NCBI GenBank assembly: GCA_007118525.1
Contig: SKRK01000211.1
Coordinates: forward strand, 1 to 9,899
Reading direction: 5' to 3'
From: Balneolaceae bacterium
Lineage (GTDB): Bacteria; Bacteroidota; Rhodothermia; Balneolales; Balneolaceae
Length of the DNA stretch: 9,899 nt
The notes under the pieces were generated by a model. It was given only the letters and a program-made list of their open reading frames with translations, was not told the origin of the DNA and searched no databases. Positions 1 through 6,241 of the stretch are shown here, piece by piece (position 1 is the first letter of the stretch; each line of letters starts with the position of its first letter). Made by a program: the position numbers and the translations under genes.

Positions 1-963
1 GAACATACCTGCTGTGTTCATCTGCATAGACAGGTTACCGTTGCGGTCAACTCCTATAAACCCGGCATCTCCGGGATTGAGTCGTTGAGAGAGTACAAAC
101 TGCATAGCCTGATCGAGGGTTGCATCGTTAAACTCCATATAGTTGGCGATGGTATTGGCCGATACATTTCTCATAATTTGCTCTCCCCATCCTGTTGCAG
201 AGATTGCAGCAACATGATTGGCGAAGGTGCCGGAACCGATTATAGGAACATCACCGACTCTGCCAAACTGTTTGTTGGTCATACCGCCGGTAGATGTAGC
301 CGCTGCCAGTTTACCGTCGCTGTCTAGCGCCACTGCGCCAACAGTGCCAAGTTTGAGATCTTCAATCCAGTCGTAAAGAGAGGTTTTCTCAACTTCAACA
401 GGATTAGCTAATGCCTGTTCCTGTGCGCGCTGCCACTGCCGGTATCGCTGTTCTGTATGGAAATGATCATTTTCAACCCGTTCAACATCTGTTTGATTGG
501 CATACTCTTCAGCCCCTACGCCCGAGAAGAAGATGTGTGGCGAGTCGGTCATTACTTTACGGGCAAGCGTAATCGGGTTCTTTACCGTGGTTAAGCCGGT
601 CAGAGCCCCGGCACCAAGAGTGCTGCCGTCCATTATTGCGGCATCCAGCTCATGTGTGCCATCTTTTGTGAATACGGATCCTTTTCCGGCATTAAAGAGT
701 GGATTGTCTTCAAGGTTACGTACGACCTGTTCAACGGCGTCCAGTGCAGATCCTCCATCACGCAATACGAGCTCTCCAACACGCAAAGCCTCTTCAAGTC
801 CATCATAGTATTGTTGTTTGATGGTGTCGGGCAGGTCTTGTGAAATGGTGCCGGCACCTCCATGCAGGGCTATTGCCCACTCTTTTTGATCTGAAGAGTT
901 ACATGCTGTAATGAGAAATAGTAATAGTGCAAAAGCTACAAAAGAAGAGATTGAATTGTTCAT
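1..963 (-). CDS. Isoaspartyl peptidase / L-asparaginase (Ntn-hydrolase, plant type), lipoprotein, 3'-truncated by window edge
   Basis: The gene starts with ATG at 961-963 and stays open for 321 codons to base 1, so the C-terminus is missing. Matching the visible end (NTAGMF) to the E. coli enzyme suggests about 25 residues are lost. The enzyme family removes isoaspartyl residues from peptides and hydrolyses asparagine. It is made as one chain that cuts itself before a threonine, giving alpha and beta subunits. The family signature is clear: HGGAG at residues 34-38, NAGKGSVFT at 91-99, the cleavage/nucleophile site GTVGAVALD with Thr207, then TSTGGMTNK at 223-231 and the substrate-binding Arg235 in GRVGD. 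Unlike the cytoplasmic E. coli enzyme, this one begins with a hydrophobic segment ending in a lipobox (LITA then Cys21), so it is probably an exported lipoprotein. There is no clear ribosome-binding site. A terminator separates it from the slipin gene upstream, so it is probably its own transcript. Family assignment is very sure; export is inferred from the signal. Confidence 0.95.
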   Translation of the reverse strand, partial: MNNSISSFVAFALLLFLITACNSSDQKEWAIALHGGAGTISQDLPDTIKQQYYDGLEEALRVGELVLRDGGSALDAVEQVVRNLEDNPLFNAGKGSVFTKDGTHELDAAIMDGSTLGAGALTGLTTVKNPITLARKVMTDSPHIFFSGVGAEEYANQTDVERVENDHFHTEQRYRQWQRAQEQALANPVEVEKTSLYDWIEDLKLGTVGAVALDSDGKLAAATSTGGMTNKQFGRVGDVPIIGSGTFANHVAAISATGWGEQIMRNVSANTIANYMEFNDATLDQAMQFVLSQRLNPGDAGFIGVDRNGNLSMQMNTAGMF

Positions 964-1024
964 AGGGGTTCTTAATTGGATTTTTCATTTCCTGATTCAG
1001 AAAATAGAGGAACTGAAGTTAAAT

Positions 1025-1056
1025 AAAAAAACCCGGCTGAAATAAACCGGGTTTTT
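1025..1056 (-). terminator. Rho-independent terminator after the nfeD-slipin unit
   Basis: A perfect 10-bp stem (AAAAACCCGG at 1027-1036 pairing with CCGGGTTTTT at 1047-1056) encloses a 10-base loop. On the minus strand the stem runs into a T-rich tract (1025-1031, then more T around 1021-1023). It lies about 30 bases past the slipin stop codon. The other strand also gives a run of T after the stem, so it may work in both directions, but no plus-strand gene ends here. It insulates the asparaginase gene from the upstream unit. Confidence 0.85.
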
Positions 1057-1085
1057 ATATCTGAATCTATTAAAAAGAGTAGATT

Positions 1086-1865
1086 TTACTCTTTTTTATC
1101 TCTTGGCCTGAACGACTCAAGGAAGTCCATTGGAAGAGGTACAAATGTAAATGTAGAGTTCTCATCACTCAGTTCAACCATGGTTTGCAGATATCGAAGC
1201 TGAAGTGCGGTTGGTGTTTTTTCAATCATTTTACCGGCTTCAACCAGTTTGGTTGCAGCTTCAAATTCACCCTGTGCATTAATGATTTTCGCACGTCTGT
1301 CACGCTCACTTTCAGCCTGCCGCGCCATGGCACGCTTCATGGATTCAGGCAGTATCACATCTCTGACTTCAACAGAAACTACTTTGATTCCCCATGGATC
1401 AGTATTTTTATCAATGATTGTCTGAATCTGCTTATTGATTTTATCACGCTCGGCAAGCAATTCGTCTAACTCAAATTGTCCCAACACGCTTCGCAGTGTT
1501 GTCTGTGCAAACATAGAAGTGGCTGCGATATAGCGTTCAACCTGGATTACAGCCTTTTCAGCATCTACTACCCGGAAGAAAGTAATAGCATCCACACCTA
1601 CCGTTACGTTATCTTTGGTGATCACTTCCTGTCTCTCCACATTGATGGTAAGTACACGAAGATCAACACGCTCAACTTTATCAATAAATGGAATCAGAAT
1701 AATAAGGCCGGGGCCTTTTGTGGCTTGAAATTTACCGAGACGAAATACAACACCACGTTCGTACTCCCTCATGATTTTGAACATTTGTGGTAAAAAGATT
1801 GACAGGAATATTACTATCGTAATAACCCATACAAGCATGTTCGTTAATTGACCTGGATCGTCCAT
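1086..1865 (-). CDS. Slipin / stomatin-like SPFH-domain membrane protein
   Basis: A 259-residue protein with one N-terminal hydrophobic segment (about residues 9-27), then the SPFH/band-7 domain: REYERGVVFRLGKF at 33-46, GPGL at 51-54, and ERVDLR at 65-70. A helical region rich in Ala, Glu and Lys follows (about 175-230, including RQAESERDRRAKIINAQGE), then a short more hydrophobic tail (STFTFVPLPMDFLESF, 237-252). Length and order match prokaryotic slipins, which form oligomeric scaffolds at the inner membrane. The gene lies 72 bases downstream of an NfeD-type protease in the same orientation, the classic pairing. In the archaeal pair PH1510/PH1511 the protease cuts the stomatin in its hydrophobic C-terminal part, so this tail may be the target here; that is inference. 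The start is firmly set by a good AAAGGAG ribosome-binding site. It is not FtsH-associated HflC/K (no HflK partner) and is shorter than flotillins. Confidence 0.95.
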   Translation of the reverse strand: MDDPGQLTNMLVWVITIVIFLSIFLPQMFKIMREYERGVVFRLGKFQATKGPGLIILIPFIDKVERVDLRVLTINVERQEVITKDNVTVGVDAITFFRVVDAEKAVIQVERYIAATSMFAQTTLRSVLGQFELDELLAERDKINKQIQTIIDKNTDPWGIKVVSVEVRDVILPESMKRAMARQAESERDRRAKIINAQGEFEAATKLVEAGKMIEKTPTALQLRYLQTMVELSDENSTFTFVPLPMDFLESFRPRDKKE

Positions 1866-1873
1866 ATCGTTAG

Positions 1874-1880
1874 CTCCTTT
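1874..1880 (-). promoter_or_regulatory. Strong ribosome-binding site of the slipin gene
   Basis: On the minus strand AAAGGAG lies 8 bases before the ATG at 1863-1865. It is the only near-consensus Shine-Dalgarno sequence in the window with ideal spacing, and it fixes the slipin start. It suggests that slipin is translated independently of, and perhaps more strongly than, the upstream protease gene. Confidence 0.75.
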
Positions 1881-1937
1881 TTTTAATCGTTTCTAAAAAC
1901 CCGACTCAGTTAAATTACCCGATCTGATCTGATCAGG

Positions 1938-3329
1938 TTAGTTTTGTTCGTCCGGATTTTCCTGTTTTTTTGTTAACGGTTTTACAACTACACGTAATCC
2001 CTTGTACTCTACAATTTCACAAATATCACCCTCATTAAGGGGTTTGTCGCTTTCTGCAGTCCAATACTCCCCATCAAAAAATACTCTTCCCGACTGGCCC
2101 GGTAATATGGAGTCTGTAACTTCGGCTGTTTTACCAATGGTTGATTCAAGCCCCGACCTGACAGGCGCAAACAGTGATTTAACGCCATAGGTTACAATCC
2201 ATGCAAAAAAGGCTGCGGTAACCAATGTTGCCGGTATAAGCCAATATAAAGAAATCTGCATTTCATCAGGCAAATCCTGAAACAGCATTAATGCCCCTAA
2301 AAAGAAAGCCACGGCTCCTCCTGTAATTAAAATTCCAAATGCGGGTGTAAAAGCTTCAGCCACGAACAGTATAATACCCAACCCAATTAGCAAAAATCCG
2401 GCAAGATTTATCGGCATTGCAGCAACGCCGTAGAGTAAGAGAATTAGTGCAATTACTCCAGCCACGCCCGGTATGATACCACCGGGGTTTGTTACCTCAC
2501 CGATAATACCATAAATAGCCACCAATGTAAGAATTAACATTACTTCAGGCCGAAGTATAAAGCTAAAAAAGATTTCTGCCAATGTCTGAGGTATGCGGTT
2601 TTGCTCAGCATCTCGGGTGTTTAAAATTTTTCCTTCAACCTCCATACCGTCCATTTGGGTGAGAAGGTCGTCTAAATTGTCGGCAATCAGATCTATTACA
2701 TTCAACTCAAGTGCCTCACTTGATGTGATGGAAGCTCCATCTCTGACCGCAGACTTTGCCCATTCGGCGTTTCTGCCGCGCTGTTCCGCAATCGACTCAA
2801 TATAACTTTCCGCGTAACTGAATATTTTTTTCTGAGCAACCGTATCCATTTCGCCACCCCCCATAGCTACAGGTGATGCGGCTCCAATATTGGTGGCGGG
2901 TGCCATGGCTGCAACATGAGCTGCAAGTGTGATAAAGGTTCCAGCACTTCCGGCATTCGCTCCCCTTGGTGATACAAATACCACTGTGGGATGTTCTGTA
3001 CCCAAAAGTATCTGTACGATATCCTGAGTTGAGTCGAGAAGGCCTCCCGGTGTGTCAAGCTCTATGATGAATGCTTCGTCTTGAGCTTCAATCGATTTTC
3101 GAAGGCCTCGTTCAATATATTGCATACTTGTAGGGCCGATGGTTCCTTCAACCCTTATTACGCTTACTGTTGATCGATCATTATCATTTTGCCTTTCGAA
3201 ATTTCTATCTGTGGTAAGCGTGTCGTCTTGCAGAACAAATGCCGTTCCAACGAGGAATAGTATAAGTGCTGTGATAATATTTTTGTTCATCATACATCCA
3301 TAATTTATAAAAGGATGATTTGGTTCCAT
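1938..3329 (-). CDS. NfeD-family membrane-bound ClpP-class serine protease
   Basis: A 463-residue long-form NfeD protein. After an N-terminal hydrophobic signal/anchor (about residues 17-33) comes a ClpP/SppA-like protease domain (about 54-235) with the ELDTPGG motif at 90-96, the nucleophile motif ANAGSAGTF with Ser128, and NIGAASPV at 147-154. Lys167 or Lys168, about 40 residues later, fits the Ser-Lys dyad of PH1510. Several membrane segments follow (roughly 262-279, 284-303, 306-325, 328-350, 361-385). A soluble OB-fold NfeD domain ends the protein (about 393-450). The active site should face the periplasm. The gene is followed by its usual partner, slipin, so the two probably act together in membrane protein quality control. 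Two starts are possible. The ATG at 3329 has GGGAG 8 bases upstream (3338-3342). The tandem ATGs at 3293/3290 give a more typical signal peptide (MNKNIITALILFLVGTAF) but lack a good site. I keep the longer form, with the start less sure than the identity. Confidence 0.94.
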   Translation of the reverse strand: MEPNHPFINYGCMMNKNIITALILFLVGTAFVLQDDTLTTDRNFERQNDNDRSTVSVIRVEGTIGPTSMQYIERGLRKSIEAQDEAFIIELDTPGGLLDSTQDIVQILLGTEHPTVVFVSPRGANAGSAGTFITLAAHVAAMAPATNIGAASPVAMGGGEMDTVAQKKIFSYAESYIESIAEQRGRNAEWAKSAVRDGASITSSEALELNVIDLIADNLDDLLTQMDGMEVEGKILNTRDAEQNRIPQTLAEIFFSFILRPEVMLILTLVAIYGIIGEVTNPGGIIPGVAGVIALILLLYGVAAMPINLAGFLLIGLGIILFVAEAFTPAFGILITGGAVAFFLGALMLFQDLPDEMQISLYWLIPATLVTAAFFAWIVTYGVKSLFAPVRSGLESTIGKTAEVTDSILPGQSGRVFFDGEYWTAESDKPLNEGDICEIVEYKGLRVVVKPLTKKQENPDEQN

Positions 3330-3449
3330 TAATCGGTCTCCCGGGCACCAAAATCTCTCATCAAATTAACATTTTTTAGTTACAATAATAGAACAGTCTC
3401 AACGGATGGAATATGTTCAACATATTGAAATTTATTAAGTGATAGGTTC

Positions 3450-3474
3450 AAAAAAAAGGCTATCAATGATAGCC
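3450..3474 (-). terminator. Rho-independent terminator after yidC
   Basis: On the minus strand GGCTATC (3468-3474) pairs with GATAGCC (3458-3464) across a 3-base loop, followed by eight T (3450-3457). It begins about 33 bases after the yidC stop and so should end the rpmH-rnpA-yidC transcript. The nfeD-slipin promoter should then lie between here and about 3340. I see no convincing promoter match in that stretch, only a weak TTAATTTG. Confidence 0.88.
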
Positions 3475-3507
3475 CTTTATATAGTTAACGCAGAAAGGGT
3501 AATGATC

Positions 3508-5373
3508 CTATCTCTTTTTCTTTCTCTTGCCTTTTTTCAATTTTTTCTCGGCTGCTTCTTTTGCTTCTTCAATTTCGGGTGGTTTTTTTGCAGCAATCTG
3601 CTTGTTAATCAATACCTGTTGTGCAATGGAAAGTACATTATACACCAGGTAGTAGAGGCTTAAACCGGCGGCAAAATTATTAAAGATGAAGAGCAGCATA
3701 AATGGCATGATATACATGAACACTTTCATGTTGGGGCCACCGCCTGAAGGAGCTCCGGCGCTCATACCCCCGCTGACTTTTGTCTGTAAGAACATTGCTG
3801 CCGACATCAAAAGAACAAATCCTGCCAGTTGATCACCCAAAAATGGAATGCTGAACGGAAGACTTAGAATATAATCCGGTGCAGAGAGATCATTTGCCCA
3901 AAGAAAAGATTCCTGCCTCATCAGCATAGAGTTCTGGAAAAAGAAGAACATGGTAATAAGTATCGGGAACTGCAACAGCATTGGTAAACAGCCTCCCAGC
4001 GGGTTTACTTTTGCTTTGCGATATAGAGCTATGGTCTCTTTCTGTTGCTTTTGCGGATCATCTTTATACTTCTCCTGGATCTCTTTCATTTGGGGCTGAA
4101 GCTCTTTCATACCTGCCATACTCTTAAAGCTCTTCTGAGTAAGCGGGAACAGAATAAGCTTAATCGCTATTCCAAAAAGGATAATCAAAACGCCAAAGTT
4201 GGCGATATAAACGCTGCCAAAGGCAAAAAACGGAATGATGACATATCGAACCAGGGGATCGGCAAACCAGCGTATCAGCGCATATCCGATTTCAACCACA
4301 TCGTATGCGTTTGCATGAAACTCTTTGAGATCATAATACCTTAAAGGCCCCGCGTAGAGCTCATAGGAGAGAACCGGATTTCCTACAATACCGGTTCGTA
4401 TAGAAGATTGGTAGTGGTGCTTTGTAGACGCAAGGCCGGGCTCGCCTGTTATTTCACCCATTACCGTGGCGGCATTAGAACCGCTAAGAGGTTTAATATA
4501 TTGGCCAAAGAAACGTGTTCGGGTAGAAACCCAGTCGATTGTACCGTTTATTGTCTCTTCACTGCGGCCCATCTCGGTAAGCTGAAATTTTTCCAATACA
4601 CCGCCTGCAAAGATATAAGCGGCGCTATTCGTTGCGTCCTGAGCGAAATCTTTTTCTGTAAGATTAAGCGGTGCATTCCATCCAAAATCTACATTGGTTC
4701 CGCTTATCAGCGGTTCCATATTGTTCAGTTCAATATCCAGATCAAATGCATACTGATCGGCATAGAACGTGTAATTGAACACAATGGATGCACCCCGGTC
4801 CAGCGCAAGCCGGTAGGAGAGTGAAATACTTTCATCAAGAGAGAGTTCAATCAATTCATCATTAAAAAGGGGCTCAAATGAAAGTTCATCCGTTTCAATA
4901 TTGTAGTTTTGAAAAGATAAAAATCCAAGAGAATACGCCGATCGGGATGTCCGGCCAATCATCTGAACCGGTTCTTGATCCCATGTTTTGTGGCCTAAGA
5001 GAGTATATTTTGCAGGACCGGCTCCAATATTGGTCAGCTCAATCTGATAGAGAGGGGTGCGAACGGTAGTAAAAACCGTGTCGGGGTAGGCTGCATCGCG
5101 AAATACACCCATTGCTGCGTCATCTCGTTCCATCAAACGGGGTTCAAGGCGATCCTGCTCTCTAGTGGCCCTTGGTTCTTGAGCGACATCTGCTTCCCTC
5201 TCAGTAATCTCCCGGTCTTCAGGGAGTTCGGCTTCCGCTGCAGCAATACTGTCTTGAATAGCTTGTTCGAGTCTCTGCCTCTCGATGTCTTCCTGGCTGG
5301 GCATCGTATACCAGGCCCAGGCCATGGTAATAATAAAAATGAGCAAGAGCCCTGTAACCGTATTCTTGTCCAA
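3508..5373 (-). CDS. yidC: Membrane protein insertase YidC (Oxa1 family), TTG start
   Basis: A 621-residue YidC of the Gram-negative type. It has an N-terminal transmembrane helix (about 5-23, TGLLLIFIITMAWAW) and a highly charged linker (25-90). A periplasmic beta-rich domain (about 95-345) follows, then the conserved insertase core (about 365-592). The core shows VLIILFGIAIKLILFPLTQK (395-414), the cytoplasmic helical hairpin with MAGMKELQPQMKEIQEKY (419-436), NPLGGCLPMLLQFPI (457-471) and later helices around 515-530 and 550-590. Lys405 sits where E. coli has the conserved groove Arg366, keeping the positive charge. The tail (596-621) is very basic and probably contacts the ribosome. It acts in the inner membrane, alone or with SecYEG. 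The start is TTG at 5371-5373, 9 bases after the rnpA stop and in the same frame. No ATG lies between them, and the next internal Met (residue 17) would destroy the first helix. There is no Shine-Dalgarno sequence, so translation may depend on ribosomes leaving rnpA. Confidence 0.97.
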   Translation of the reverse strand: MDKNTVTGLLLIFIITMAWAWYTMPSQEDIERQRLEQAIQDSIAAAEAELPEDREITEREADVAQEPRATREQDRLEPRLMERDDAAMGVFRDAAYPDTVFTTVRTPLYQIELTNIGAGPAKYTLLGHKTWDQEPVQMIGRTSRSAYSLGFLSFQNYNIETDELSFEPLFNDELIELSLDESISLSYRLALDRGASIVFNYTFYADQYAFDLDIELNNMEPLISGTNVDFGWNAPLNLTEKDFAQDATNSAAYIFAGGVLEKFQLTEMGRSEETINGTIDWVSTRTRFFGQYIKPLSGSNAATVMGEITGEPGLASTKHHYQSSIRTGIVGNPVLSYELYAGPLRYYDLKEFHANAYDVVEIGYALIRWFADPLVRYVIIPFFAFGSVYIANFGVLIILFGIAIKLILFPLTQKSFKSMAGMKELQPQMKEIQEKYKDDPQKQQKETIALYRKAKVNPLGGCLPMLLQFPILITMFFFFQNSMLMRQESFLWANDLSAPDYILSLPFSIPFLGDQLAGFVLLMSAAMFLQTKVSGGMSAGAPSGGGPNMKVFMYIMPFMLLFIFNNFAAGLSLYYLVYNVLSIAQQVLINKQIAAKKPPEIEEAKEAAEKKLKKGKRKKKR

Positions 5374-5382
5374 AATGGTAAG

Positions 5383-5850
5383 TTATTTAAGGTCTGAGTT
5401 CAACGTTGAATTGGCAGAACGATCTGCAGTGTTTAACCGAAGAAGCCTGATTCTTGTTTGGGTTAAAAGAGATATCATTTCATCCTCAATTTCAGTAAAC
5501 GACAGATCGGGGTTTTTAGCCAAAAAAAGTCCATGAAAACCGATCTTTTTTTCAAGAAACAGATCCTGAAGATAAAATTGATGAGCTCGATAAGCTTCTC
5601 TGAGCAATCGTTTAACCCGGTTTCGTTTAACAGCTGTAGGGATACTCTTTTTTGGTGCTGCAAATCCGATAAAACAACCCTCGCCGGGTTCGGGATAGAT
5701 TCGATATCGGAATTGAAGTGATTTGGAGTTCAAAACTGTCGACTTTTCGAAAAGGCGCTGAAAGTTTTTCCTTCCTCGAAGAATTTTAGATCTTGGAAGA
5801 GTGTGATCAGATTTACTGGAGTCGGTCCTATTTAGGTCCTTTCTCATCAC
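5383..5850 (-). CDS. rnpA: Ribonuclease P protein component
   Basis: The small basic protein subunit that helps the RNase P RNA mature the 5' ends of tRNAs. The signature [14 protein letters not shown] is at residues 75-88. The upstream part [20 protein letters not shown] (18-37) and the [17 protein letters not shown] strand region (60-76) match the family. At 155 residues it is longer than many (about 115-130), owing to about 17 N-terminal residues before the usual LPR start and a polar tail (about 140-155). The frame opens with GTG at 5848-5850 directly followed by ATG at 5845-5847; a TGA immediately upstream excludes longer forms. Either start overlaps the end of rpmH by 20-23 bases, so translation is probably coupled. 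The yidC gene follows after 9 bases. The usual yidD gene between them is absent. Confidence 0.96.
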   Translation of the reverse strand: MMRKDLNRTDSSKSDHTLPRSKILRGRKNFQRLFEKSTVLNSKSLQFRYRIYPEPGEGCFIGFAAPKKSIPTAVKRNRVKRLLREAYRAHQFYLQDLFLEKKIGFHGLFLAKNPDLSFTEIEDEMISLLTQTRIRLLRLNTADRSANSTLNSDLK

Positions 5851-5983
5851 TCACAGTGAGCTTATGCCTGCCCTTTGCACGGCGGCGTCTCAACACATTT
5901 TGGCCATCAGCTGATTTCATTCTTTTGCGAAATCCATGCTTGTTAGCTCTCTTACGCTTGCTTGGTTGATAAGTACGTTTCAT
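5828..5983 (-). CDS. rpmH: 50S ribosomal protein L34
   Basis: A 51-residue, strongly basic protein beginning [20 protein letters not shown] and continuing [31 protein letters not shown], then TAG at 5828-5830. This is an unmistakable full-length L34 and is only slightly longer than the usual 44-50 residues because of its tail. It is a structural protein of the large ribosomal subunit. It is the first gene of the minus-strand rpmH-rnpA-yidC unit and overlaps the start of rnpA. No clear ribosome-binding site precedes the ATG at 5981-5983. A candidate promoter lies about 50 bases upstream. Confidence 0.98.
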   Translation of the reverse strand: MKRTYQPSKRKRANKHGFRKRMKSADGQNVLRRRRAKGRHKLTVSDEKGPK

Positions 5984-6029
5984 GATACGAGGTAGTAATA
6001 ATTCAAAAATCCTGTTTTTAGATAGACTC

Positions 6030-6060
6030 CAAAAATAAGAAGAATTTTCTTAAAACCGAA
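6030..6060 (-). promoter_or_regulatory. Candidate Bacteroidota-type promoter for rpmH-rnpA-yidC
   Basis: On the minus strand TATTTTTG (6030-6037) matches the Bacteroidota -7 consensus TAnnTTTG at all fixed positions. TTCG (6057-6060) lies 19 bases upstream where the -33 TTTG would be expected, with one mismatch. Transcription would begin near 6024, giving a leader of about 40 bases before rpmH. Such short motifs occur by chance in AT-rich DNA, so this is a proposal only. Confidence 0.45.
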
Positions 6061-6180
6061 CGTTTAATTACATCAATCTTATTTAATGTTTTTATGCCCA
6101 ATGATTCTACTACTCTTACGTTTATAAGGTGCAAACTGAAGACGGCACTATTCTTGCTTATTATTCACTATATAAATGTG

Positions 6181-6210
6181 TTGAACCGCCACATACTAAG
6201 CTGTAACTTG
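6181..6210 (+). promoter_or_regulatory. Candidate promoter for secA
   Basis: TTG at 6181-6183 followed after 20 bases by TAACTTG at 6204-6210 resembles the Bacteroidota TTTG-N19-21-TAnnTTTG pattern, with one T missing from the -7 element. It would place the transcript start about 25 bases before the secA ATG. The match is imperfect and rests on spacing and position. Confidence 0.3.
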
Positions 6211-6241
6211 TCAGACTAATCCAAAACGCTTTTTAAACTAC

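Larger units (their letters stand above)
5984..6241. other. Divergent intergenic region between rpmH and secA
   Basis: This 258-base AT-rich spacer contains the start regions of both divergent units. Beyond the two candidate promoters I see no gene, RNA structure or repeat. A single near-match to a DnaA box (TTATTCACT, 6161-6169) is present, but there is no cluster and no dnaA gene. It is therefore not annotated as a replication origin, although rpmH is often beside one in other bacteria. Confidence 0.7.

Noticed and set aside
497..808. A plus-strand frame rich in Ser, Pro and Thr
   Set aside because: It is the complement of the clearly conserved asparaginase coding sequence.
1921..1937. GATCTGATCTGATCAGG repeats between nfeD and slipin
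   Set aside because: The short tandem and palindromic GATC/CTGATCAG pattern is too small to call a repeat, operator or terminator, and no T-tract follows.
4408..4824. A 138-codon plus-strand frame inside yidC
   Set aside because: It is antisense to the YidC periplasmic domain with no recognisable domain; it is explained by the coding constraint on the other strand.
6161..6169. TTATTCACT, one mismatch from a DnaA box, beside rpmH as a possible origin of replication
   Set aside because: It is a single imperfect copy with no cluster, no dnaA or dnaN in the window, and one match is expected by chance in AT-rich DNA.
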